A stretch of DNA of 6,189 bases from Ignavibacteriaceae bacterium (GCA_031292465.1 JARLHB010000509.1:1-6189), one strand, 5' to 3'; counted from the stretch's first letter, positions 1-6,053 are shown. Notes: generated by a model not told the origin, from the sequence alone. Numbers and translations: made by a program.

Positions 1-1520
1 CTGCCGGCAAATACACTCATATCTTTTTATATGATCTTAAAAATAAGACATATAAAGACTTAACCCCGGGAAAATTTGTATCTCCAACTTTTATGCTGGG
101 CGGGGGAATAGGTTATAATTTTTCACCGGACAGCAAAGAGCTTTGTTATGTATCCAACCATGATGCGCATCCTGAAGCATCAACTAACGCTGATTTATGG
201 ATAGTCCCGGTAACAGGAGGCGAAGCCGTTAATATCACTGCTGAAAATAAAGCGTGGGACGGCAGCCCTATTTATTCGCCCGATGGAAAATATATTGCAT
301 ACAGGACGCAAAGGATTCCGAATTTTGAATCGGACAGGTTTAGAATAGCGCTTTATGACAGAACAACTAAAGAATCCAAAATAATAACAGACAGCTTTGA
401 TAACTGGATAACTGATTTTATATGGAATAAAGATTCCAAGTCAATTTATTTTACCGCAGATGTTGAGGGGTATTCGCCCGTATATAAAGTCGATATTGCT
501 TCAGAAAAAATATCGGATGTTATTAAACAGAAAGCAGTATTGGGTTTTGATATTTCTCCGAACGGAAAATTTATATATTATTTAGCCAAGTCTATAGATA
601 ACCCCGGTGAAATTTATCTTCTGAATTTAACAAATGATTTAACTTTATCGTTAACAGAGTTTAACAAAAAATTCCTTGAGGAAGTTGATGTGAGGCCTGC
701 TGAAAAATTATGGGTTGCCGGGGCTGATGGTAAAAAAGTGGAAGTGTTTATTGTAAAGCCGCATAACTTTGATCCTAATAAAAAATATCCCCTTATTTTA
801 AATGTGCACGGCGGGCCGCAGGGGCAATGGATGGATTCTTTCCGCGGTGACTGGCAGGTTTATCCGGGTTCAGGTTATGTTGTTGCTTTTCCTAATCCGC
901 ATGGCTCAACAGGATTCGGCGAGGATTATACTGCTGAAATTTCCGGCGATTGGGGAGGCAAAGTATTTGAAGATCTAATGAAAATAACTGACACGCTGGA
1001 AACACTCCCTTATGTAGATAAAGACAGGATGGGCGCTATGGGATGGTCTTACGGCGGATACATGATGAACTGGTTCCAGGCAAAGACAAAAAGATTCAAA
1101 TGCCTTGCTTCCATGATGGGGCTGTTTGATCTTACATCTATGTGGGGAGCAACGGAAGAACTTTGGTTCCCGAACTGGGATTTAAAAGGACAGCCGTGGA
1201 ACTCTGATTTATATTCTAAATTGTCTCCGTCTAATTATGTTAAAGATTTTGCTACTCCTGCATTAATTATTACAGGAGAAAGAGATTACAGAGTTTCATA
1301 TACTCAGGCGCTGGAATATTTTTCAACGCTGCAAACTCTTGGTATAGATTCAAGGCTGATTGTGTTTAAAAACGACGGGCACTGGCCGAGCGGTATAAAA
1401 TCTATGCCGTTATATTATGATGCGCACTTAGACTGGTTTCATAAATATTTAGGCGGTGATCCCGCGCCGTATGATGTAAATGAAATGGTAAAGAATATGA
1501 GTTTTAAAGACGTGAAGTAG
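1..1520 (+). CDS. S9 family serine peptidase, DPP5/acylaminoacyl-peptidase-like (5' partial)
   Basis: A prolyl-oligopeptidase-family (S9) exopeptidase that would release dipeptides or blocked residues from short peptides. The frame is open to the left edge (first whole codon at 3), so 505 residues are visible and the start lies outside; the internal ATG at 93 is not the start. The first roughly 200 visible residues are beta-propeller-like, with repeated 'SPDGKYIAY'-type blades. The C-terminal alpha/beta-hydrolase domain shows the oxyanion-region HGGP (807-818), the nucleophile elbow GWSYGG with Ser at 1047-1049, the acid in GERDYRV (Asp 1284-1286) and His in DGHWP (1380-1382), so the catalytic triad is complete. 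The 'ATEELWFPNWD' and 'RDYRVSYTQ' stretches resemble DPP5-type S9 enzymes. A signal peptide cannot be judged because the N-terminus is missing. The gene is followed by a strong terminator and appears to end its transcription unit. Family is certain; DPP5 assignment is moderate. Confidence 0.93.
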   Translation, partial: AGKYTHIFLYDLKNKTYKDLTPGKFVSPTFMLGGGIGYNFSPDSKELCYVSNHDAHPEASTNADLWIVPVTGGEAVNITAENKAWDGSPIYSPDGKYIAYRTQRIPNFESDRFRIALYDRTTKESKIITDSFDNWITDFIWNKDSKSIYFTADVEGYSPVYKVDIASEKISDVIKQKAVLGFDISPNGKFIYYLAKSIDNPGEIYLLNLTNDLTLSLTEFNKKFLEEVDVRPAEKLWVAGADGKKVEVFIVKPHNFDPNKKYPLILNVHGGPQGQWMDSFRGDWQVYPGSGYVVAFPNPHGSTGFGEDYTAEISGDWGGKVFEDLMKITDTLETLPYVDKDRMGAMGWSYGGYMMNWFQAKTKRFKCLASMMGLFDLTSMWGATEELWFPNWDLKGQPWNSDLYSKLSPSNYVKDFATPALIITGERDYRVSYTQALEYFSTLQTLGIDSRLIVFKNDGHWPSGIKSMPLYYDAHLDWFHKYLGGDPAPYDVNEMVKNMSFKDVK

Positions 1521-1549
1521 CAAGGCAAAAGATATCTTGATATTAAAAC

Positions 1550-1584
1550 AAAACAGCCCCGGTTTTTAATCGGGGCTGTTTTTT
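1550..1584 (+). terminator. Rho-independent terminator of the S9 peptidase gene
   Basis: CAGCCCCG (1554-1561) pairs with CGGGGCTG (1571-1578) around a 9-base loop. The flanking AAAA and TTTT extend the stem to 12 bp, and the right arm runs into six T's (1579-1584). It starts 30 bases after the peptidase stop. Because A's lie on the left side, it could also work for transcripts arriving on the minus strand. Confidence 0.92.
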
Positions 1585-1636
1585 ATAACTACCCTCCCTG
1601 AAAAGGAATTTGTCTCTCTCTAATTTTAGCAACAGT

Positions 1637-1664
1637 AAAAAAATACCAGATATAGGCGGTATTT
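1637..1664 (-). terminator. AT-rich terminator of the minus-strand membrane protein gene
   Basis: Read on the minus strand, AAATACC (complement of 1658-1664) pairs with GGTATTT (complement of 1641-1647) across a 10-base loop and runs into a T tract (complement of 1637-1643). It lies two bases beyond the stop codon of the minus-strand gene. The 7-bp stem is weak, so the strong hairpin at 1550-1584 may act as backup. Confidence 0.6.
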
Positions 1665-1666
1665 AT

Positions 1667-2191
1667 TTATAAGCTTACTTTATGCATTGGCTCAAAATTA
1701 TTGCTTGAATAATAATCATATATATTAAATACCGGTGACTGTGCCCTGGCATTAAACCTTTGAGGAGCTACAGTAACCGGTTGCAGCTTTTCTATAATAT
1801 GCCCTCTGGAAACAACAGGATGATTATCTTCATTTATTATTTTAAATCTTTGTCCGAATGAACGCGGTTGATTATTCTGATAAGCAACAGCCACTGGCTG
1901 TGCGGCTACATATTGAGTATTCTCATAATACGGAGCTTCATACATTGTATTATCGTACTGAATGTTCTCAACCGGTGCATTTACCATCAGAGCATTATTA
2001 ACTGGTTCCGGGAGGTATTGTACTTCCGGTACAGAAGGCTCAATTACTAACTGCGGCACAGTAAAATTTGTATAAGGCTTTTTCCTTCTTCTGTCTTTTA
2101 ATTTGAAAACTAAATAAGAAGCAAGAACAATTATTGCAGCTACTAACGCAAATAATTTAATAGCGAACATTATAATTTGCACCAATTCCAT
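1667..2191 (-). CDS. Hypothetical single-pass membrane protein with a Pro/Tyr/Asn/Gln-rich tail
   Basis: I do not recognise this 174-residue protein. Residues about 8-29 are a strongly hydrophobic segment, followed by a basic stop-transfer stretch (KLKDRRRKK, 30-38). By the positive-inside rule the C-terminal 135 residues should face the cytoplasm. Residues 45-110 are low in complexity, rich in P, V, Y, N and Q, with two loosely repeated units ('ENIQYDN' near 75-81 and 'ENTQYVA' near 90-96). Residues 111-140 look more ordered ('RFKIINEDNHPVVSRGH'), and an aromatic patch (IYDYY) lies near 157-161. The first ATG of the frame gives a sensible N-terminal anchor; no clear Shine-Dalgarno precedes it. 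It is transcribed alone, opposite to both neighbours, and has its own terminator. A membrane anchor with a disordered adaptor tail fits, but no function can be assigned. That it is a real gene rests on the coherent membrane topology, the length and the terminator. Confidence 0.72.
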   Translation of the reverse strand: MELVQIIMFAIKLFALVAAIIVLASYLVFKLKDRRRKKPYTNFTVPQLVIEPSVPEVQYLPEPVNNALMVNAPVENIQYDNTMYEAPYYENTQYVAAQPVAVAYQNNQPRSFGQRFKIINEDNHPVVSRGHIIEKLQPVTVAPQRFNARAQSPVFNIYDYYSSNNFEPMHKVSL

Positions 2192-2644
2192 AATCTTAAC
2201 CCATCATTTTTACTGTTGAAATACAAGTATTGTACCATTAGGGTTGTAGTAGTAATCTTTGCAGTAAAGCTAGCGGGAAACTTCCGAAAAATTGATATTA
2301 GAAAATTATAAAAGTTTCAAAATCAGGCTAAAAAGTAAACTTTTTAAACTGTATTAAAGCAAAAGCAGTGGACTTTAGAGAAGAAATATTTGATAAATTT
2401 GATTGATGAATATGCAAACTTACGTGCGCAGGAAAATTAGTAATAAATCTAATTGAGAAAATTATATCATTTTGAGACGTTTGGAGTAGAGGAAGAACGG
2501 TTATACGTAATTGTTGCCAGGTGTGATGCTGTATCCATTATATATTTGATTTTCCTGTTTTTTTTGATAATTTAATTGTTGGAATTATAAAGGTTTAAAC
2601 CAAAAGTTCATAATAATCTTCAATAAAATGAATAGGGTACCATT
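2192..2644. other. Long intergenic region (453 bases) between divergent genes
   Basis: No ATG-started gene of credible length is visible on either strand. The region must carry the promoter of the minus-strand gene and that of the HU operon. Three short open stretches read like protein: 2332-2406, 2396-2440, and 2453-2575 (40 codons from a TTG, ending in a hydrophobic run). They have no ATG start and no clear ribosome binding site, and stops separate them. They may be decayed coding sequence or chance. A weak hairpin (AAAAAGT/ACTTTTT, 2330-2345) is also present. Confidence 0.6.
2564..2591 (+). promoter_or_regulatory. Candidate promoter of the HU operon
   Basis: TTGATA (2564-2569) and TATAAA (2586-2591) are separated by 16 bases, a reasonable match to a sigma-70 -35/-10 pair. 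It would give a leader of about 45 bases before the HU start. A second candidate is TATATTTG at 2541-2548, which matches the TAnnTTTG -7 motif described in Bacteroidota, but no TTTG lies at the proper distance upstream. The region is AT-rich, so chance matches are likely. Confidence 0.4.
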
Positions 2645-2947
2645 ATGACAAAGGCAGATATTGTTGATAAAGTTGCAGCGGGAACCGGGCTTACCAAATT
2701 AGAAACGGAAGCAATAATTGAAGGATTTTTTAAAACAGTTATTGAATCTCTTAAAGAGGGCAGAGGTATAGAAATAAGAGGATTCGGCAGTTATAAAGTA
2801 AAGAAAAAAAATGCACGCCAGGCAAGAAATCCCAAATCGGGTGAATCCGTTTTTGTTCCGGAACATTATGTGCCGACATTCAAGTTCTCTAAGGATTTTA
2901 AAGAGTTAGTTGATTCAGGAATGAAAGAGCCGAAATCGAATGGTTAA
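2645..2947 (+). CDS. HU/IHF family DNA-binding protein
   Basis: A small histone-like protein that dimerises, wraps or sharply bends DNA in the nucleoid, and assists replication, recombination and transcription. The 100 residues cover the whole fold: two N-terminal helices (about 3-38), the family signature 'IEIRGFGSYKV' (42-52), and the DNA-clamping beta arm with RNPKSGE (61-67), where the proline (63) is the residue that intercalates into the minor groove. The helix 'FSKDFKELV' (81-89) closes the domain. A short charged tail (90-100) extends past the usual 90-residue HU. Whether it is HU proper or IHF-like cannot be settled from the sequence; 'NPKSGE' fits both. An upstream ATG at 2628 leads to a stop within a few codons, so 2645 is the start; an AGGG (2634-2637) lies 7 bases before it. 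The gene heads an operon and overlaps the next gene by 8 bases. Confidence 0.95.
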   Translation: MTKADIVDKVAAGTGLTKLETEAIIEGFFKTVIESLKEGRGIEIRGFGSYKVKKKNARQARNPKSGESVFVPEHYVPTFKFSKDFKELVDSGMKEPKSNG

Positions 2948-3902
2948 ATTTTGTCCCCGGTGCGGCTTTAAATTAGTTCAAGAGTTTAAGTTTTGTCCTG
3001 AATGCGGTTTTGAATTAGAGAATATTAAAAATATTTCAGGCGATGAGAAGCAGCCTTCCATTGAAGATTTGAATGTTACCGGACAGGTAGAGCGAAAAAT
3101 CTGCGAGAATTGCGGCGAAGAAAATGATATAGATAATATAGTCTGTTCCGGTTGCGGTGCTAAATTAATAGGCGCAAAAACTGAAAAGATCCAAGTAAAG
3201 CCGGTAAAGATGCCGGGAGTCGCTCCGCAAGATATTAAACCTAAACCTGCAGGTAAAACCTCCTCTTCAAAAAATGTAGCCGGCGAAAAGAAACCACAAC
3301 CTGCTGCAAAAATAAAAAGTTTAAATAAAGCTAAGACTATAACAATTATCGCCGTAGGAATAGGCGTTGGATTAGTTATATTAATATTCTCGGGCCTGCT
3401 TAATTCTATAATATTACCGGGAAACAGCACTACCGCAACTACTAACACAAATCAAAATTCAGGTGTTGATTTAAGCAGCATGCAAAAGATTAATGAGCTT
3501 GAAACAGTAATAAAGAATAATCCGAAAGATGGAACAACAATTTTAGAACTGGCGCATTTAAAAAATGATGCCGGAATGTTTGAACAGGCAATTGTAAATT
3601 ATAAACAATATTTATCTTTAGTCCCCAAAGACGCAGATGCCAGGATAGATATGGGCATTTGCTACTACAGTTTACAGAATTATGATTCGGCAATAAGCGA
3701 AATGGAAGAAGCTTTAAAAAATAATCCTAAGCATCAGATTGGATTATTAAACTTAGGAATCGTAAATTTGGCAGCTGGAAAAATGGAAAAATCACAAGAA
3801 TGGCTAAAGAAGGCTGTTGAGATAGACCCAAATTCAGAATATGGCAAAAAAGCTCAAGAGCTGTTGAGTTCTCATAATAATAAATCGAATGGAGGTAAAT
3901 AA
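2940..3902 (+). CDS. Double zinc-ribbon, single-TM, TPR-repeat protein
   Basis: A 320-residue scaffold-type protein. Domain order: zinc ribbon 1 (C5-x2-C8-x10-C19-x2-C22, CPRCG and CPECG knuckles); an acidic linker; zinc ribbon 2 (C55-x2-C58-x10-C69-x2-C72); a Lys/Pro/Ala-rich linker (80-130); one transmembrane helix (about 133-158); a Ser/Thr/Asn-rich spacer; then three consecutive 34-residue TPRs (197-230, 231-264, 265-298) and a polar tail. The positive linker before the helix puts the zinc ribbons in the cytoplasm and the TPRs outside the inner membrane. TPRs bind peptides and build complexes; paired ribbons of this kind usually bind protein or nucleic acid. Its ATG lies inside the end of the HU gene (8-base overlap) with only a weak purine stretch upstream, which suggests translational coupling. 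The partner and exact role are unknown. Domain calls are firm; function is not assignable. Confidence 0.9.
   Translation: MVKFCPRCGFKLVQEFKFCPECGFELENIKNISGDEKQPSIEDLNVTGQVERKICENCGEENDIDNIVCSGCGAKLIGAKTEKIQVKPVKMPGVAPQDIKPKPAGKTSSSKNVAGEKKPQPAAKIKSLNKAKTITIIAVGIGVGLVILIFSGLLNSIILPGNSTTATTNTNQNSGVDLSSMQKINELETVIKNNPKDGTTILELAHLKNDAGMFEQAIVNYKQYLSLVPKDADARIDMGICYYSLQNYDSAISEMEEALKNNPKHQIGLLNLGIVNLAAGKMEKSQEWLKKAVEIDPNSEYGKKAQELLSSHNNKSNGGK
3891..3896 (+). promoter_or_regulatory. Strong Shine-Dalgarno of the 31-residue basic protein gene
   Basis: GGAGGT lies 5 bases before the ATG at 3902 and inside the last codons of the preceding gene. It is the best ribosome binding site in the window and decides the start of a very short gene; most neighbours have a weak site or none. 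Confidence 0.75.
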
Positions 3903-3997
3903 TGCCTTGTGGCAGAAAACGCAAAAGACATAAAATGTCTACACATAAAAGGAAAAAAAGACTTCGGAAGAATCGGCATAAAAAGAAAATAAGATAG
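3902..3997 (+). CDS. AURKAIP1/COX24-domain small basic protein (mS38/bS22-like, probable 30S subunit protein)
   Basis: A 31-residue protein made almost wholly of Lys, Arg and His, beginning MPCGRKRKRHKMSTHKRKK and continuing with the 'RLRKNRHKKK' core. This fits the short Bacteroidota proteins annotated as AURKAIP1/COX24-domain. The domain is shared with mitochondrial mS38 (AURKAIP1, yeast Cox24) and the mycobacterial ribosomal protein bS22, which sit in the small subunit and contact 16S/12S rRNA. A role as a 30S component is therefore likely, by family resemblance. The start follows a strong Shine-Dalgarno (3891-3896) and overlaps the upstream stop by one base (TAATG, 3900-3904), so it is co-translated with the zinc-ribbon/TPR gene. 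A hairpin follows 25 bases after the stop. The gene is easily missed because of its size. Usual family length is about 30-40 residues, so it is complete. Confidence 0.85.
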   Translation: MPCGRKRKRHKMSTHKRKKRLRKNRHKKKIR

Positions 3998-4022
3998 CCT
4001 GATTTATATCTTTTTGTAGATT

Positions 4023-4056
4023 AAATGGTAAATGATATTTAAACATTTACCATTTT
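4023..4056 (+). terminator. Probable terminator after the HU operon
   Basis: AAATGGTAAATG (4023-4034) is a perfect 12-base inverted match to CATTTACCATTT (4044-4055), with a 9-base AT loop. The right arm runs into T's and a pyrimidine-rich stretch (TTTTCTCCTTTTC). The stem is AT-rich, but it is long and correctly placed. It ends 11 bases before the tRNA, so it could also affect processing of the tRNA 5' end if transcripts read through. Confidence 0.65.
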
Positions 4057-4066
4057 CTCCTTTTCT

Positions 4067-4139
4067 GCCATCTTAGCTCAGCTGGTAGAGCAGCGCATTC
4101 GTAATGCGCAGGTCGCCGGTTCGATCCCGGCAGATGGCT
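4067..4139 (+). tRNA. tRNA-Thr (anticodon CGT)
   Basis: A full cloverleaf of 73 bases can be folded. Acceptor stem GCCATCT (4067-4073) pairs with AGATGGC (4132-4138), and the discriminator is T (4139). The D stem is GCTC/GAGC (4076-4079 with 4088-4091). The anticodon stem GCGCA/TGCGC encloses loop TTCGTAA (4098-4104), giving anticodon CGT at 4100-4102, which reads ACG (Thr). The T arm is GCCGG-TTCGATC-CCGGC (4115-4131). The 3' CCA is not encoded (TCCCC follows), so it must be added enzymatically. No clear promoter of its own is visible. Confidence 0.97.
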
Positions 4140-4285
4140 CCCCTTAAAAAATAATATCCAAAATCACTTAACAACCTACTTTAATTAGCTTCTATAACTA
4201 TTATTTTAAACAAAAGATACCTTGTGATTTGTCTTCTAAAAACAGCTATTTTGCAAGAATTTGTGTAAAAATAGTAAGAATTTTC

Positions 4286-4314
4286 TTGACATTTCGGATT
4301 TTTTTACCTTATTT
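4286..4314 (+). promoter_or_regulatory. Candidate promoter of the mraZ (dcw) operon
   Basis: A perfect TTGACA (4286-4291) is followed, after 17 bases, by TTATTT (4309-4314), a poor -10. The latter overlaps TTATTTTG (4309-4316), one base off the Bacteroidota TAnnTTTG element. Transcription would start near 4320, within the MraZ boxes. Position and the -35 are convincing; the -10 is not. Confidence 0.55.
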
Positions 4315-4340
4315 TGGGGAGTAGTGGGGAATTGTGGTGG
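4315..4340 (+). promoter_or_regulatory. MraZ box: three TGGGG-type repeats phased by 10 bp
   Basis: TGGGGA (4315-4320), TGGGGA (4325-4330) and a degenerate TGGTGG (4335-4340) recur exactly every 10 bases, so 5-base units are separated by 5-base spacers. Known MraZ operators in other bacteria are TGGG-type direct repeats with 5-base spacers placed at the mraZ promoter. Here they begin at the edge of the candidate -10 and end 26 bases before mraZ, which fits autoregulation by the ring-shaped MraZ oligomer. Confidence 0.8.
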
Positions 4341-4366
4341 AAAAAACCAAAAATAGGAAAATATAA

Positions 4367-4804
4367 TTGTTTAGAGGACAGTTTACATATTCAGTAGATT
4401 CAAAAGGCAGGTTAAGCATACCAGCTAAACTGCGTAAACACGTATCTCCTGAGTCCAACGATACATTTGTTATGACACAAGGTACGGCAGCATGTATTGA
4501 TGTATATCCTCTAGACCAGTGGACGCAATTTGAAGCCAAACTTCTGGATTTGAATCCTTTCAAACCAAATGATGCAAAATTTATCAGGATGATATTGCAG
4601 CATGCAACAGAAGATACATTGGATTCACAGGCAAGAATATTAGTCCCCCAGGCTCTCTTACAATATGCAAAGATAGAAAAAGAAGTATTAATCCTAGGTG
4701 CCTTAAAAAAGATTGAACTTTGGAACCCCGAAGTTTATGCCGAATATCTTAAACAGACTCCGGAAACATATGAACAAATTGCAGCAGAAGTAATGGTTCC
4801 ATGA
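4367..4804 (+). CDS. mraZ: MraZ, transcriptional regulator of the dcw cluster
   Basis: A DNA-binding regulator of the division and cell wall operon, which forms ring oligomers with AbrB-like swapped-hairpin domains. At 145 residues it has the normal length and both MraZ half-domains, each with the conserved DxxxR motif: DSKGR (11-15) and DSQAR (86-90), each followed by the 'IPA/VPQ' turn. The start is TTG at 4367. It is the first possible codon because TAA (4364-4366) precedes it in frame, it restores the family's 'MFRG' N-terminus, and AGGA (4355-4358) lies 8 bases upstream; the next in-frame Met (residue 36) would delete the first DNA-binding motif. Phased boxes just upstream suggest it controls its own operon. 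It overlaps rsmH by the 4-base ATGA. The family acts as a repressor in E. coli and as an activator in some Mollicutes; the sign here is unknown. Confidence 0.96.
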   Translation: MFRGQFTYSVDSKGRLSIPAKLRKHVSPESNDTFVMTQGTAACIDVYPLDQWTQFEAKLLDLNPFKPNDAKFIRMILQHATEDTLDSQARILVPQALLQYAKIEKEVLILGALKKIELWNPEVYAEYLKQTPETYEQIAAEVMVP

Positions 4805-5727
4805 TGGAAAAACATCATACGCCGGTTTTACTAAAAGAATCAATGGAATTCTTGATGACCGATAAAAGCGGCGTTTACTTTGATGCAACACTTGGTTTTG
4901 GCGGGCACTCTGAAGCGATTTTGAATTCATTAAACGGCAGCGGAAAATTAATCTCAACCGATGTTGATATTGATGCGTTTAAATTTTCGAAAGATAAATT
5001 CAACGGCGATCAAAGAATAAGAATATTTAATTTTAATTTTTCTCAAATAGATATTATTGCGAAGATAGAATCTATTAAGTATTTCAACGGCATATTTGCC
5101 GATCTTGGCGTCTCTTCATTTCAATTAGATAACCCTTTATCGGGGTTTACTTATAGGAATGAAGCTAAGTTGGATTTACGAATGGATAAAACAAAAGCAA
5201 TTAATGCATCGGATATCGTTAATTCTTTCCCGGAGGAAGAAATAGCTGATATCATTTATCAATTTGGAGAGGAAAAAAATTCCAGGCAGATCGCCAGGCG
5301 AATTGTTGATAACAGGAAAATAAAAAAAATAGAAACAACAACAGACTTAGCGGAAATAATAGAAGCAATAACACCTTTCAGATACAGGATTAAAACACTG
5401 TCGAGGGTTTTTCAGGCGCTTAGAATTTATGTGAACGATGAACTTGAAGTATTGAAATCTTTCTTAACAAAATCTGTTGACCTCCTTTCTACGGGAGGAA
5501 GAATAGTAGTGCTTTCTTATCATTCGCTGGAGGACAGGATTGTTAAGGAAGCGTTTAAGTATGAAACTCTGGATTGCATTTGCCCAAAAGAATATCCTGT
5601 ATGTCAGTGCAATAAAGAACGTAGATTAAAAATATTAACAAAGAAGCCGGTTGTTCCGTCTCTGATTGAAGTAGAAGACAATTTCAGGTCGCGTAGCGCC
5701 AAATTGAGGGCTGCCGAGAGAGTATGA
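4801..5727 (+). CDS. rsmH: RsmH (MraW), 16S rRNA m4C1402 methyltransferase
   Basis: A SAM-dependent enzyme that methylates N4 of C1402 in the 16S rRNA decoding centre, tuning start codon choice and fidelity. The 308 residues match the usual family length of about 300-315. Visible motifs: N-terminal HTPVLLKES (6-14); SAM motif I region DATLGFGGHS (28-37); the acidic DVDIDAF (54-60); ADLGVSSFQLD (100-110); LDLRMD (124-129); RVFQALRIYVNDEL (202-215); SYHSLEDR (239-246); a Cys cluster (259, 261, 268, 270); and the C-terminal 'NFRSRSAKLRAAER'. The family insert domain lies between. Two adjacent ATGs (4801, 4804) are possible starts; 4801 gives the ATGA overlap with mraZ. No clear Shine-Dalgarno is visible, so translation probably depends on coupling. 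The gene ends in an ATGA overlap with the next one. Confidence 0.97.
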   Translation: MMEKHHTPVLLKESMEFLMTDKSGVYFDATLGFGGHSEAILNSLNGSGKLISTDVDIDAFKFSKDKFNGDQRIRIFNFNFSQIDIIAKIESIKYFNGIFADLGVSSFQLDNPLSGFTYRNEAKLDLRMDKTKAINASDIVNSFPEEEIADIIYQFGEEKNSRQIARRIVDNRKIKKIETTTDLAEIIEAITPFRYRIKTLSRVFQALRIYVNDELEVLKSFLTKSVDLLSTGGRIVVLSYHSLEDRIVKEAFKYETLDCICPKEYPVCQCNKERRLKILTKKPVVPSLIEVEDNFRSRSAKLRAAERV

Positions 5728-6053
5728 AAAAAAGCGCTAAACCGTTAATATTTTTTAACTCATTTGTATTTATCGTTATTACGTCTTTAATACTTGGATA
5801 TGTGGGTGTTAAACTTGAGTGCGAAATGCTGACAAAAGAAAAAGTATTAGCAGAAGAAAAGTTGAAAGAAGTAAAGAACTGGAGAATCAATTTAACTGCG
5901 CAGGACCAGGACCTTTCGGCAGAGGAAAGAGTAGTTGGCATTGCCGAAACAGAACTCGGTATGATAAAAAGAACCGAAGCACCAATAGAAATAAATGTAA
6001 GTAAAGAAAAGATAGAAGAAATTTCAAGGACTATAGAAAAGAAATATGAATAG
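5724..6053 (+). CDS. FtsL-like divisome protein
   Basis: A small bitopic protein of 109 residues: a short basic cytoplasmic N-terminus (MKKSAK), a transmembrane helix (about 8-29), then a charged heptad-like helix (about 31-60) as expected for the periplasmic coiled coil of FtsL, which pairs with FtsB/DivIC and helps activate the FtsW-FtsI septal synthase. The 'ERVVGIAETELGMIK' segment (68-82) resembles the 'IEEIAREKLGM' stretch typical of FtsL/DivIC proteins. Sequence similarity in this family is very low, so the call rests mainly on topology and on the position directly after rsmH, where ftsL lies in most dcw clusters. The start at 5724 forms an ATGA overlap with rsmH; GAGAGAG lies just upstream. 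The end overlaps the probable ftsI start by 8 bases. Confidence 0.82.
   Translation: MKKSAKPLIFFNSFVFIVITSLILGYVGVKLECEMLTKEKVLAEEKLKEVKNWRINLTAQDQDLSAEERVVGIAETELGMIKRTEAPIEINVSKEKIEEISRTIEKKYE

Noticed and set aside
93..95. ATG at 93 as the start of the S9 peptidase
   Set aside because: The frame stays open to the left edge and the upstream residues read as propeller sequence, so the gene begins outside the window.
1868..2050. Plus-strand frame of 60 codons inside the minus-strand membrane protein gene
   Set aside because: It has no recognisable domain or context and lies wholly opposite a better-supported gene.
2330..2345. AAAAAGT/ACTTTTT hairpin as a terminator
   Set aside because: The stem is nearly all A/T with a 2-base loop and no upstream gene on the plus strand needs termination there.
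2978..3448. Minus-strand frame of 156 codons opposite the zinc-ribbon/TPR gene
   Set aside because: The sense strand encodes clear paired zinc ribbons and a membrane helix within a tight operon; the antisense frame is a shadow.
4140..4285. Inverted repeats after the tRNA (for example AAATCAC near 4161 with GTGATTT near 4223)
   Set aside because: The arms are 7-10 bases, AT-rich and more than 50 bases apart, as expected by chance; no terminator or attachment-site duplication of the tRNA 3' end is visible.
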